From NCBI RefSeq assembly GCF_023278565.1, contig NC_064678.1, forward strand, positions 3,658,001 through 3,722,000: 64,000 bases of DNA. Direction: 5' to 3'. Within the stretch, counting starts at the first letter, position 1, and every line of letters begins with the position of its first letter. Made by a program: the position numbers and the translations under genes. Source of the stretch: Colletotrichum lupini (taxonomy: Eukaryota > Ascomycota > Sordariomycetes > Glomerellales > Glomerellaceae). Below the pieces are notes generated by a model. It searched no databases, was not told the DNA's origin, and was given only the letters and a program-made list of their open reading frames with translations. Positions 49,101-63,246 of this stretch are shown here, in pieces.

Positions 49101-52057
49101 TTAATATTAAAATAAAAATACTATACTAAACCTATTTTTAAGTATATAACGGCCCTTATTAATAATATTAAATTAATTAAATATATAATAAAAAAGGAAA
49201 AAATACTAAATATAGTAATTATTAATAAAAAGGCCTAGATTTATTAAATAAATAAAAGTTTAATTTACGAATAAAGTAATAGAAAAAGTAATACTATATT
49301 TATTAAAAGAATAGATATTAGTTAAGTAACTATTTTAAAAAAGAGCGTATTAAATTATATAAATAGTATAAAAAGTTAAGGGTAGTAAATAGTAAAACTA
49401 ACCCTTATTAATTTAGTTAATTTTTTATTATATATATAAGGGTAGATCTAGGGGTACGGAACTTAGTAAAAGTAGCTAAAATAGTAACTTAAAATATCCG
49501 CTCTTTATAAAAAATTCGGAAAATAAAGAAGGTTTTACTTCCTATACTAACGAATTAAATTATAATAAAATTAATAATATTAATTATTCTTTTTTTACTT
49601 TATTAGTTTTCAAAAAGTATACGAGGCTAAATAAATAAATAGTAATAAAAACTCTTAATAAATAAGCTTTTATTTATAAATAGTAAGAGAAGGTCCCTTA
49701 AATAATAAATATAGAAGTAATTAAAAAGGTAAATTTAATAGGGCTAAAGTTTATTTTTTTAATACTTAAAGACAAGACGCTACGTCTTTTAATATTTAAA
49801 AAGAAAAAATATAGTACTAAGTAAATTTAGGAGTAGTTAGAGGTATTCTTTTTATATTATTTAGATTATTTAAATATTAAGCTCGTATAAGTATTTTATA
49901 TAAGTAAAAAGTACGGCTTAAATAATTTTTAAGGGATTATTTTAAATATTAAGGTATTATAATAGTTAATAAAAAGAAAAGGGTAATTTTAAGTACTATA
50001 AGAAATCGCACTAATAATACTTAATATATTAATAGCGGGTATTATAAAAATTAGCTTCGGCCTAAGTAAGGAAGTTATTGCCCTAAGTATAGTAAAAGTA
50101 GAGATATACTTCGGAATAATAAATTTTTATATTTCACTTATTAATACCCTATTTTTCTTATATTTAAAAAATATAAATTAACTAAGTATTATATTTAATA
50201 ATATAAAGAATAGAATCCTTAGTAATAAGTATTTTAAAATAGTTAAATAATAATAACTAGAGGTATATATTTATAAAGCTTATTAATAATATAAAATTAA
50301 TTAATTACTCAACGGAAAATAAGCTTAGATAATTATATTAAAATTCGGGTACCTATCGGTCGCGAGGCTATATAACTTTTAAAATAATTAAATAATAATA
50401 ATATTAAAATAGGGGCGCTAAAGTAGTTAATAAAAGTATACTATTAATACTAAATAAATACGCAGAGCCTACGTAAATTTAAATTTAAATTATATAATAA
50501 GCTTAATTTTAATTAAGAAATCGTTATTAATATTTTTTATTTAAATAGTCGGTTAGTATTATATATAATTAACGTAGTTATATTTTTTTAAGTAGGGTAA
50601 TTCCTTTAGGACTTCTAAGTAAAAATAATATAGGTAGTTTTATAAAAAGGCTAGATTGATATATATTAAAAACCGTTAAATAGTATTAAAACCGACGCTA
50701 ATATTAGTTTTAAATTAGTAAAGTTTAAGGAAAATATAATAGCTTATAGTATATAGCTAAAAGTCGTGCTTATTAAAGCGTATTATAATATTAAAAAGGT
50801 AAAAAGGGTATATTAGTAGTTAAAAAGGGCGTTTAGAATTATTAAAAAGGAAAACCCCGATTTTATTAATAATAAATACCTCTAAATAGTACTTAAATAT
50901 TATAATAATACTATAGGGCCTAATAAGCTTATACTAATACTATTAATATTTAAAATATATTTAAAAACGACCTTAGCCTTATTATTATTATTAAATATAA
51001 GCTAATAAATATAAGTAATTAAAAAAGTAATATAAGTACTACGTAAGGTAAGTATAAAAAGGTAGGTTAACGAAGTAATTATTATATATAATAGGCCTAA
51101 TATAGGGGTTAATTTAGATATATTATTGAATTTAAATATATAAGTATAGTACGAAAATACTTAATAATAAGCTAGGCTATATAAACTAATTTCTATTAAT
51201 AAGCGCTTTTATATAATTATAAAGGATCGTAACTAGCCCCTCGAAGTATTAGTTATAATAATTAGATTATATTATATAAATCCTAGTAAAAGAACTTTTA
51301 ATTTATATAAAAAAAAGAGCTAAGGGAAACTATATAACTTATAATAAAAGTATAAGGAATTATCCTTAACAAGATCGTTATAGTAGTACTAATAGATAAT
51401 GAAGAAAAGGAAATTATTAAAAGGGTATTAATATTATTAATAAGACGTTATAGAAGATTATAATAATAAGCCCTAATATAGTAATTTATTACTAATAATA
51501 AGTTAATTAATACCTTTTATATAATAAAAAAAGCCGATTTTAAATTAATAATTAAATTATATAAGAAAAGTATAATTATAATTACTAAAAAGCTATATAA
51601 GGGATTAGATCTTATTAAAATAAATATTTTTTATAATCGAGGGGTTTATTAATTTATTTTTTATAACTTAGAGAAGTATACGAATCTTTATATTTTTAAA
51701 TTACGAATAGTTCGTAAAATTAAAAAAAGGAATATTCTAATTATATGAAGAATCTAGGTATATAATTTAGGAATACGGTAACGTTAAGAAGGCGACGCTA
51801 CTTATATAATCACTTATAGTATAGTATTATAATTAATAATTAATAATAGTACTAATAGTATTATTATAAAAGAAAACATATAAGATTTAGAGCCGTAATA
51901 TTACTTAGGCCTATACCTAATCGGCTATAGGGCTTATAAAAGAAATCCTAGCTTATTTACTAAACAAAATAGCTAGTAAGTACTCAAAAAGTACGATTAT
52001 TAAAGTACTTAAGCTATTATATAAGCTCGTAAAATCGGGTACTTATTAATAAGCTAT

Positions 52058-53090
52058 GTAGTGGTTTCTTTCCGGCTTTATAAGCGCAAAAGATCGACTT
52101 TAATAGGATTACGCCTTTAAGGGAAATTATATAATACGGTATACTTTTTAACTATATAATACGCATAATATACCCTAAGTACGCGCTTAACGTAATGTAA
52201 TAATTTTAATATAAAAACCGCTATATAATTCGGGATAAGTAAGCTACTTTATAATAGCGCTAGTTAAAAAGGTTAATAATAAAAATTAGCTATAATAATT
52301 AGCTATAATAGTTAGCTATAATAGTTAGAGGCGGCCCTTAACTATAAAGGTTTTAAATTTTAATAACGACGTAGAGGTTTTTAAAAAAAGGGCTAAATAG
52401 GTTAATATTTATTATTTATATCAGAGCTTATAAAGATTCTTTCTATTCTTATTACTTTTAATATTACTTAAGGCTCTATTTAAACTAAATAAATCTACTA
52501 AATAAATCTACTAAATAAACTTATTAATATATAAACTACTACTCTACTCTTAGTATATAGTTAATAATTAGTAAGCTAAAAATGCTTATTAATAAGTCTA
52601 CCCCTCTTAGGCTAGGCGCCCTCTTTAGCTAGCTCGACGTTATAATTATTATAACTAATGTAAGTATGCCTAAGGATTAGTAAAATACCTTTTAATAATA
52701 TAGAATTTAACTAAATAATAATATAAATACTATAAATAGCTAGGCTAATATAGATATTAAGATTTAGTATATTAATATTAACTTAGAAATTATACTTTAT
52801 AAAACTAAAAATCCCTTTAATATAAGCTATATTATAAACGTAAGGGAATATATAAGGGGCCCCCTAATTTTTAATAAAAAGGAGTATATAATATAAGATT
52901 TAGCTACTTACGCAGGCTAGTACTAAGAAGTCTTATATATATTAAAATAAGTATAGCTTACTCTCTAAATAGCTAAAAGCGGGGGAAGGTTAAGAGTTTT
53001 AATTAATAATTAGGTATAGAGCGCAATATACTTAGTTTTCCTTAATACGTAATATACGGTACGGCCCCGGCGGATTCCTCCGTTAGGGGG
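52058..53090 (-). mobile_element. element X copy f in copia element E
   Basis: 1033 bp, from GTAGTGGTTTCTTTCCGGC to CCTCCGTTAGGGGG, with an exact 14-bp duplication TATTAATAAGCTAT (52044-52057, 53091-53104). Element D carries the uninterrupted site near 60895-60906, so the insertion lies in the reverse transcriptase region. Its right end shows the hairpin CCCCGGCGGATTCCTCCG followed by TTAGGGG. Confidence 0.9.
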
Positions 53091-54385
53091 TATTAATAAG
53101 CTATATATTATAATTTTTATATTAATTAGTTATTAATAATTATATTTATATATAACCCGTACTTATTAGCTTCTAAGTATAAAAGTAACTAATTTAAAAT
53201 TATTATAATATAAATTAACGATATATTAGGCCTATTTAATATTAATTTTATAAAAAAGGAGAATAAGGAGCTTTAAAAAGCGGGCTTCGTAGCGAAGCTA
53301 AAAGAGGTCCTTATAATAAATACCCCTTTAATATTTAATAATAGAATTCTTATAATTAAAAAGAAACCGTCGTTTTTTAATAAAAGGGGTAGGATAAGAA
53401 AATTAATTTTATTAATCTAAATATAATTAATATTAAAAAGTAATATAAAGCTAAGCTCGTACGAAGGGTATATATTATAAATATATATTAATTTAAAGCG
53501 ATTTTTAATTACGTTAAAGTAGTATAAATTATAAATCTAATTAAATAAAATATTAAAATACTTAATAAGCGGCTTAAATAATAATAAACGAATCTCGATT
53601 AAGGCTTCGTTTACTACTTAATCGATTTAAAATTAATAAGTTCTACGTTTTTATTAATAAGTTATTTATAAATAATAATAACCTTATTTTATAATTAGAG
53701 TATATTATTATTTTAATTAACAAGAGTATAAGTAAAAGCGAATTTATTATATATAATAATATAATTTACTACTTATTAATTAAAAGTAAATAAGTAACGA
53801 GAAGTATACTTATGTTAAAAATTTATAGTATAGTTAATAGCGTTAACCTCGCTCACGTAATTTTAATAATATTAAAGAGGATTACTAATCGACTTAGCTT
53901 TCTACTAATTTTAATAGTTATTTATATTAATTCTTACTCGCTATATAAATACCTCGTTAAATTAAGAATAAAAAAAAAGATTTATAATTAATATTATAGT
54001 CTATTAAGATAGTGAGAGTATATACTAATACTACATATTTATACTATATAATCGATATTGAGAACTGCCCGAGTAGCTAGTAAAAGTAGAATATAAAAAC
54101 AAATAATCGATATTATAACCCTTAGGTAATCGTATAAAAGGCGCGAAATACTTAAGATTTATTAAATTAATAATAATAATAACCTTACTAACGCTTTTAT
54201 AAAAATAGTATTTAATAAGGGGTTAGAGTAATTCGTAAGTAATAAAAAAGTTAATATATAAATAAAAAAATAGGTTATATAAAAGAAATAGAGAAAAAAA
54301 AAAGAAAACGACTTAATAAATAGACTTAAAGTCGAATTATACCTCTAATTATAATAAATAAATTAATAAAAAAAAAGAAAGTTAG

Positions 54386-54591
54386 TATTAAATTAGAAGT
54401 TTAATTTTAATATAATATATAACTAATTATATAGGGGCTAATTAAGGGCCTTATTTATAATTATTATAGCTAGCTTAACTTATAATTAGAACTTCCTTTT
54501 TATACTTATTATATAAATATTTATATAGTTTAATTAATCTCTTTATTAACCCACGGTTCGAACTAATTACCCTATAATAGGGATACTAATA
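54386..54591 (+). repeat. 3' LTR of copia element E
   Basis: 206 bp; begins TATTAAATTAG and ends ACTAATA before GATAC. Confidence 0.85.
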
Positions 54592-54865
54592 GATACGTTC
54601 GCTAGCTATGGAATACTAAGCGTTAGTTCTCAAAGTCATTACTACCCTCTAATACGACGTTAATCGACTATGCGCTTTCCCCCACCTTCCGAGGCTAGGA
54701 GCATTACTCGTATTATCAGGGATAATAATAAGCAGAGAAATATATAAAACTAAGTCTAATATTATTAGCGAGGCCGATTAAATATATACTTATAAAGACA
54801 GATAGAGATTACATTTATCTCTTTAAATATAGGATGGGGATATATGAAGCTAATTAGGATATATT
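54592..54865. other. short low-copy spacer between copia elements E and D
   Basis: 274 bp with moderate GC and some CpA/TpG. No gene or repeat match seen. It begins with the GATAC duplication of E and ends ATATT before D. Confidence 0.5.
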
Positions 54866-55067
54866 TATTAGATTAGAAGTCTAATTCGACTGCGGCATAC
54901 GGCCGACTACGTAGGGGCTAATTAGGGGCCCTATTTACGATTATCGTAGCTAGCCTAACCTACGGTTAGAACCTCTTTTTTATACCTACGTAGATATTTA
55001 TATAGTTTAATTAATCTCTTCGTTAATTACGGTTCGAACTAACTACTTTATAATAGGGATATTAATA
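54866..55067 (+). repeat. 5' LTR of copia element D
   Basis: 202 bp; begins TATTAGATTAG and ends ATTAATA, both RIP forms of the family ends. Confidence 0.85.
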
Positions 55068-58000
55068 CTAATTAGTAATTAAATTCTATTATTATAGATT
55101 AGTAAAATATCTCGCTACGTAAAAGAAATAACCTCTTAATATTATATAAGATAAGAGATTCGTATTAATTAACTTTATAGAAGTAAATAAAAAAAGAGGC
55201 GATTTTTAAATACCGTACGGAATTAAGTAATCGTAGCCCTTTATTATTTATAAGAGGTCGATGTTTATTATATTAAAATACGTTAATTAACGGAACTACT
55301 TAAGTAACTAGCCTTTTACTATCGCCCTAAGTAGCTTTTTTACTAAACGACTTTTTTACGGCCGGCCTATAATTAGAAATTAACTAGTTAAATTAGTAAA
55401 AAGAAATACTTATATAACGACTACTTACTTAATTAATTAGTATAATAAACGAGCTTAATAATATAGTATAAAAGAGTACTACGTAATTAAAAAAGGGGAT
55501 TTCTAAATATAAATATTTTTATTTAGTAGCGAAAGTAACTTTATAAGAGTTATTAAGCTAAGAGATCTATAGTATATAAAAAGGTCTATTATTATAAAGA
55601 TCTTATAAATATAACCTTAAGCCCGTAATTTAAATAACTTCCTTATAGCTCTTTTAATTACCCCTCGAGTATTATTTAGGAATATAATATAAAGGACGGT
55701 TTAATAAGGGAGGAGGGGATTTAAAGGTCTTAATAATATTAAGTTAAGAATATTATAGATCTTGGAGATTAACTTAAAAAAAACGCGGCTACCCTAAAGT
55801 AGTCCTACGACCTCTTACTAAAATTATTATTAGCTTAAAAAAAAGCTAAAAAAATAAAAATCTAAAGGAAGAAAAAAAGAATCTTTTAGAGGGCCGCTAA
55901 AGGGCTTTTTTTTATATTAGCTCCCGGCGCGAGATTACTAATTTTAAAAATTTAACTAAGTAATAAAAGGGATCGCTAATAAATAATAATTACCTACTTA
56001 TAATTAAGCTATAAAAAAAACTACTTAAAAAATATAAAATAGAGTACCGAGAGGCTATAAAAAATAAATTTTTTAAAATATCTAACCTTACTACGTATAA
56101 GTAATAAGTAAGTATTTTTAATAAGTCCTTAAAATTTATAATCTTATAAAAAAAAGGGCTTAACTTCGTTAATTATACTTAACGGCCTATATAGTTCTTA
56201 ATAGCTTATATAGCTTTTTTACGAGCTACTTAGTATTTATTTTTAACTATTCTTATAAAATACCGCCCTAAAAAAAATAAGTTAAAAAAAGAAGCTATTT
56301 AGAAATTATAAAGAGTACGAGGCTTAAGAAGCTAGAAATATATGAAATAGCGGAAATTAGTAATTAATAAAAATCCTAAGACTAATTACTATATTTTCTT
56401 ATAATAATATAAACGTTTACTATTACTATTATAAAAAGGAACTATTAAAATCTACCCTTTTATATTAAATAAAAAGGAGGATCTTAATAAGTATAATAGC
56501 TAGCGATTTAAAAAGGTAATAATAATTACTAAAAATAATAAAAACGAAAGTAATAATAAGATAATAAAAAGAAGCGGGAATCTCTTAAACCTTAATAAAT
56601 TCGTTAAGTAGTAAAAGCACGGATTTATTATAACTAGTGCGCGGATTAAATATATCCCCGTTAAAATTAAATACGTTAATAACTAATAATATAAGTATAA
56701 GTTAGAGTATAACCCTTAGCGAATTAAAATAAAAATAAAAAAGGATAAAACCCGATCCTAAATAGAATCCTAATCCCTTATAAATAAGTAAATATTAACC
56801 CGGACTATTAGGGGACGTAAATATATAGAATTACGGATTAGCTTAATAATAAGTAAATTAATATAGTATTAATCTATTTAATTAAGGTTTATAAAAAAAA
56901 AGGGCTATAGGAGTAACCCTTATTTTATAAGATTATAAACGACCTTAATTACTAACTAAACGAATAGTTTATAATCGTAAGCCTAGGAATTATAAAAATA
57001 GTTAATAAATTCCTTTATAAGCGAGGGGTATTATTAGCGCAATTATAATTACGAGAGCTATATAAAATATTAATAATAATAATTATAAAAAAGGAATTCG
57101 TATTATAGAACTAAGTATAAGTCGATAGAGCGTATAATCGCTTTAACGAATTTAAAAAAAGGGTAAACGACCTAGATTTCCTCCTTATAATTACTAATAA
57201 AAATCTATTATTATAAAAGGATATACCGGGGCAAAATATAGTATTAGAAGTACGATAATTAATAATTCTATTTATTTCGATTTATAACTCGTTACTATTA
57301 CTAACGCGAAATTCAGTACTAATTGGTTAATAAAAAAGGAAGCAAACGACCTAAAATTATTAATAGTACGTAGTAACGCAGGGATCGTATATAAATACTA
57401 AAAATCTAATAGTAAATATAAAGTAATTTATAGACCTTAAAAAGATCTTCCTAAAAGAAAACTTATACTCTAAGGGGAAGTATAAAGTCTTATAAAAAAC
57501 CCTAACGATATTTTATAATTATTACGAAAAAGTCGGAATTAAGGAATACTAATACTATTTAGTAATTAATATCGTATTTATAAGTAAAGCCTTTAATTAT
57601 TATTACGAAGCGGTACGTAATCTTAATTAAAACGACTTTTTTAATATAATTAACGTAATCTAAAGCCGCTTTGAGACTTATAATAAGAACCTAGAGCTCC
57701 TATTTAAGCTACGAGCGATCTTTTTTATATTTATAGCTAGGATAATAGAGGGCAAATCGTAAGTAAAAATCTTTAAAGAGCTTATTAATCGAATCGATAA
57801 GTTAGCGAAAACCTAGCTAAATAAGGGGATAAATAAGTAAAAAGTCGGATATTTTTATACCGTAGTCTAGTATATATTAAAGATGAAAATAACCCTATAC
57901 TAAGTACCTAAAGACTACGAGACGCTCTACTCAAGGCTAAGATTTAGTTTTAATATTAAAGCGAGAATACTGCGCTAAACCTATCTCTAAGTATACGATA

Positions 58001-61000
58001 GCCCTTACTAATAATATTAAGTTAATTAAATATATAATAAGAAAGGAAAAGAAGCTAGATATAGTAATTATTAATAAGGAGGCCTAGATTTATTAAATAA
58101 GTAAAGATTTAACTTATAGGTAGGGTAATAAAAGAGGTAATATTATATTTATAAAAAGGATAGATATTAGTTAAGTAACTACTTTAAAAAAGAGCGTACT
58201 AAATTATATAAATAGTATAAAAAGTCGAGGGTAATAAATAATAAAACTAGCCTTCGTTAGTTTAACTAATTCCTTATTATATATAAGGGCAGATCCGGGG
58301 GTATAAAACTTAATAATAATAACTAAAGTAGCGGCGTAAAGTATATACCCCCTATAAGAGATTTAGAAAATAAAAAAGATCTTACCCCCTATACTAACGA
58401 ATTAGATTATAACGAAATCGATAATATTAATTACTTTTCTTTTACCTCGTTAGCCTCTAAAAGATATACGAGGCTAAATAAATAGAGGGTAGTAAAAGCT
58501 CTTAATAAGTAAGCTTTTATTTATAGATAATAAAAAAAGGTCCCTTAGATAACGGATACGGAGGAGGCTAAAAGGGCGAATTTAATAGGGCCAAAGCCTA
58601 TTTTCTTAATAATTAAAGAGAAGACGCTATCTCTCTTAATATTTAAAAAAAAAGAATATAATACTAAGTAAATCTAAAGGTAGCTAGAGGGGTCCTTTTT
58701 ATATTACTTAAATCCTTTAAATACTAAGCTCGTATAAGTATTCTATACGAGTAAAAAGTACGGCCTAAATAAGTTTTATAGGATTATCCTAAATACTAAG
58801 GTATTATAATAGTTAACTAAAAGAAAAGGGTAATTCTAAGCGCTATAAAAGATCGTATTAATAATACTTAATAAGTTAATAACGAGTATTACGAGGATTA
58901 GTTTTAGCCTAAGTAAGGAAATCGTCGCCCTAAGTATAATAAAAATAGAAACGTACTCTAGAATAATAACTTTCTATATTTTATTTATTAATACCTTATT
59001 TCTCCTATATTTAAAAGATATAAATCGACTAAGTATTATATTTAATAATATAAGGAACAGAATCTCTAATAATAAGTACTTTAAAATAGTTAAATAATAA
59101 TAGGGGTATGCGTTTATAAAGCTTACTAATAATACGAAGTTAATTAATTACTTAATAAAAAGTGAGCTTAGAAGACTATACTAGAGATTCGGGTACTTAT
59201 TAGTTATAAGGCTATATAACCTCTTAAAATAATTAAGTAATAATAATATCGAAATAGGGGCGCTAGAGTAGTTAATAAAAGTATATTACTAATACTAAAT
59301 AAATACACAGAGCTTATATAAATTCAAATTTAAATTACGTAATAAGCTTAACTTTAACTAAGAAATCGTTATTAATATCTTCTACTTAAATAGTTAGCTA
59401 GTACTATATATAATTAATATAGCTATATCTTTCTAAGTAGGGCAATCCCTCTAGAATTTATAAACAAAAATAATATAAATAGCCCTATAAAAAAACTAAA
59501 TTAATATATACTAAGGACCGCTAAATAGCATTAGAACTAACGCTAGTACTATCTTTAAGTTAGCAAAATTTAAAAATAATATAACGGCCTATAGTATATA
59601 GCTAAAAGTCGTACCTATTAAAGCGCACTATAATATTAAAAAAATAAAAAGGATATACTAGTAATTAAAAAGGGCGTTTAGAATTATTAAAAAGAAAATC
59701 CGGACTCTATTAATAACGAATACCTCTAAATAGCACTTAAATACTATAATAATACTATAGGGCCTAACGGACTTATACTAACGCTATTAGTATTTAGAGC
59801 ATATTTAAGAACGACCTTAGCCTCGCTACCGTCGCTAAGCATAAGCTAACGAGCCCGAGTAGTTAAAAAAGTAATACGGGTACTGCGCGAGGTAAGTATA
59901 AGAAGGTAAGTTAACGAGGTAATTACTATACGCAATAGGCCCGATATAGAGGATAATCTAGATATATTACTAAATTCGGATATACGAGTATAGTACGAAA
60001 TTACTTAATAATAGACTGGGCTATATAAGTTAATTTCCGTTAACGAGCGCTCTTATATAGTTACGAGAGAACGTAACTAGCTATTCGAAGTATTAATTAT
60101 AGTAGTTAGACCGTATTATATAGATCCTAACGAAGTAATTTCTAATTTATAAAAAAAAGAAAAGCTAGGAGAAACTATATAACCCGTAGTAAAGGCATAG
60201 GAAATTATCTTTAATAAAATCGTCGTAATAATATTAATAAATAACAAGGAAAAAGAAATTACTAAAAGGGCACTAATATTACTAGTAAAATATTACGAAA
60301 AACTATAACGGTAAGCCCTAACGCGGCAATTTATTATTAATAACGAGGTAATTAATACTTTTTATATAGTAAAAAAAAAAGCTAATTTCGAGCTAGCGGT
60401 TAAACTACGTAAAGAAGGTATAATTATAACTATTAAAAAGCCGTATAAAGGATTAGATCTTATTAAAGTAGATACTTTTCGTAATCGAGGGGTCTATCGA
60501 TTTATCTTATATAACCTAAAAAAATATATAAACCTCTGTATATTTAAATTACGAATAGTTCGTAAGATTAAAAAGAAAAGAATACCCTAGCTATACGAGA
60601 AGTCTAAATACGTAATTTAGGGGTACGGTAATATTAAAAAAGTAACGCTACTTATATAATTACCTATTATATAGCGCTATAGCTAACGATTAATAATAGT
60701 ACTAATAGTATTATTATAGAAGAAGGGATACGAGATTTAGAGCCGTAATATTACCTAGGCCTATACTTAATTAGCTATAGGGCTCATAAGGAAAATCCTA
60801 GCCTATTTACCGAAGGAAATAGCTAGTAAGTATTTAAAAAGTATAATTATTAAAATACTTAAGCTACTATATAGGCTCGTAAAATCGGGCACCTATTAGT
60901 AAGCTACTTACTATAATTTTTATATTAATTAACTATTAATAATTACCTCTACGTATAACCTATACTTACTAATTATAAAGTACGAAGGTAACTAATTTAA

Positions 61001-62080
61001 GATTATTAAAATATAAACCGACGATATATTAGGCCTATTTAATATTAATTTTATAAAAAAAGAAGATAAAGAGCTCTAAAAAACGGGCTTCGTAATAAAA
61101 CTAAAAGAGGTCTTTATAATAAATACCCCCCTAGTATTTAATAGCGGGATTTTTATAATTAAAAAGAAAACCGTCGTTTTTTAATAAAAGAGGTAGGGCG
61201 AGAAAATTAACTTTATTAATTTAAATATAACTAACGTTAAAAAGTAGTATAAGGCTAAGCTCGCGCAAAGGGTATATATTATAAGTATTTATTAGCTTAA
61301 AATAATTTTTAATTATACTAGAGTAGCGTAAGCTATAAATCTAACTAAACGAGACGTCGAGGTATTTAATAAATAGCTTAAGTAATAGTAAATAAATCTT
61401 AATTAAGGTCTCGTTTATTACCTAATTAACCTTATAACTAGTAAGCTTTATATCTTTATTAATAGGTTATTTATAAATAATAACGACCTTATTTTATAAT
61501 TAGGGTATATTATTATCCTAGCTAACGAGAGTATAAATAAGAGTAAATTTACTATATATAGTAATATAATCTACTACTTATTAATTAAAAGTAAATAGGT
61601 AATAAGAAGTATATTAACGTTAAAAATCTACGGTATAATTAATAATATTAACCTCTCCTACGTAATTTTAATAATACTAAAGAAGATTACCGATCGAATT
61701 AGCCTTTTACTTATTTTAATAGTTATTTATACCGATTCTTACTTATTATATAAATACCTCGTTAAATTAAGAACGATAAAAAAAAAGAGGCTTATAATTA
61801 ATATTATAGCCCTTAAGTAATTATATAAAAGGCGCGAGATACTTAAAATCTATTAGATTAATAATAAAAATAACTTCGTAAACGCTTTTATAAAAGTAGT
61901 ATTAAATAAAGGATTAGAGTAATTTATAAGTAGCGGAAAAGTTATTATACGAATAGAGGGATAGGTTATATAAAAAGAGTAAAAAAAAGGGGGAAAAGGA
62001 GACGACTTAATAAACGGGCCTGAGGTTAAATTATACCTCTAACTATAATAGTTAAATTAATAAAAAAAAGAGAAAGTTAG

Positions 62081-62285
62081 TATCGGATTAGAAATTTAAT
62101 TTAATTACGGTATATAGCCGACTATATAGGGGCTAATTAGGGGCCCTATTTATAATTATTATAGCTAGCTTAACTTACGGTTAGAACCTCCTTTTTATAC
62201 TTACTATATAAATATTTATATAGTTTAATTAATCTCTTTGTTAATTACGGTTCGAACTAACTACCTTATAATAAGGATACTAACA
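62081..62285 (+). repeat. 3' LTR of copia element D
   Basis: 205 bp; ends with intact ACTAACA, followed by the low-copy island. Confidence 0.85.
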
Positions 62286-63246
62286 TAAACATATCAATAG
62301 TGAGCGAACATGTCATTAGATTGGAGTGGGGATATGGGAGCGATCGTCCTAAGACTGAGGGATCCCAAGGCTGAGGAACCAGTCAAAGAATCGTATTGAA
62401 AATTTCGATGGTAAGGTAGCATTAGGTGGGAGTGGCAGCTCATGTTTGCGGTACCGGCATATCGAGCCTGCCACGTTTTCGAGTGACCATTCGTTTTGCC
62501 AAGATGGCGGGAAAGTGGGCACTGGAGTTCATTGGACGCATCCCCTGGCTCATGCATGAGGCATGGAAAGGTCTGACGACGATGGCCTCCTGGGACAGGT
62601 CTAGCCCGGGACTCCGGGGCGCCAAAGCTTTCTTATTCAGACGCGGCTCCTCGTATGTCTCATCGCCTACTGCAGAGGTGTTGCGAACTTGCCACTCTTA
62701 CCTTCACCAACTGAATCAGCGGCTGACAGCCCCTCATTTTCGAACCTCTTGACCATCTGGCCATCAAGTGCGATTCAATGTCAGAAATCAATTTGAGCCC
62801 CAACAAACCCGTGACGATATCATCTAGATGGGGAATATGAGAGCGAGGCAAGAGGGCAGCAACCACTGCTAATGTTTGCCTCCTTACCAACTGCCACCGG
62901 CGATCCAACGGTTTAGTAACTTAGTTCGGCATATTCATCCATGTCCTGATGGCGACGTCCAACCAGAACACTTCATGCGCCGGCACCAACAGCAACACCA
63001 ATTCGCTTGTTTGCTAACATGATGCATATCATCCCTGTCGCACACCCACAGGCAGGCACAAGGTCCGATTACATCAACTTCTCGGCCGCAAGGGAATTTC
63101 CTTTATCTTCGTCTTATATCTGCAAAGCATATTCCTGGTGCTCGGACGAAGATGGATGAAGCGCAGACGGCAAGCCGCATTCACCTTTCTCACTTTGTGT
63201 GACCAGATGTTCCTGCATCCAATTTGTTTGGACTCCCACTTGCACA
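62286..63246. other. low-copy region upstream of the rhodopsin-domain gene
   Basis: About 1 kb of ordinary-composition DNA, presumably containing the promoter and 5' UTR of the downstream gene. Several frames of 60-108 codons overlap on both strands. The longest start at GTG or show no recognisable protein, so none is called. Confidence 0.5.

Larger units (their letters stand above)
29769..54591 (+). mobile_element. Ty1/copia LTR retrotransposon E, host of nested insertions
   Basis: LTRs at 29769-29974 and 54386-54591 with an exact 5-bp duplication GATAC (29764-29768, 54592-54596), so this 24.8-kb span is one element plus its insertions. Copia sequence runs 29975-30132, resumes at 46393-52057 and continues 53091-54385. 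The gaps are the element-X/gypsy nest (30133-46392) and another element-X copy (52058-53090). Internal order matches D, including the gag-proximal segment missing in A. Integrase sequence lies near 50300-51000 and reverse transcriptase from about 51500, interrupted at 52057; RNase H is near 53690-54200. It is more AT-rich than A or B, with many CpG sites also lost, suggesting an older copy or more rounds of RIP. Confidence 0.9.
54866..62285 (+). mobile_element. Ty1/copia LTR retrotransposon D, most complete copy
   Basis: 7.4 kb, LTRs 54866-55067 and 62081-62285, with a purine-rich tract (AAAAAAAAGAGAAAG) before the 3' LTR and no nested insertion. It retains the gag-proximal segment (about 55385-56290) partly lost from A and B. 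By colinearity with A: protease near 58780, pre-integrase motif near 59190-59240, integrase to about 59870, reverse transcriptase about 60430-61250, RNase H about 61490-61960. RIP stops fill all frames. The flanking pentamers ATATT (54861-54865) and TAAAC (62286-62290) do not match, as with element B. Confidence 0.88.

Noticed and set aside
62294..62908. Overlapping frames of 61-108 codons on both strands
   Set aside because: Several begin at GTG or TTG, which are not normal starts in fungi, and none resembles a known protein. I also checked whether the missing methyltransferase half was here and saw no sign of it.
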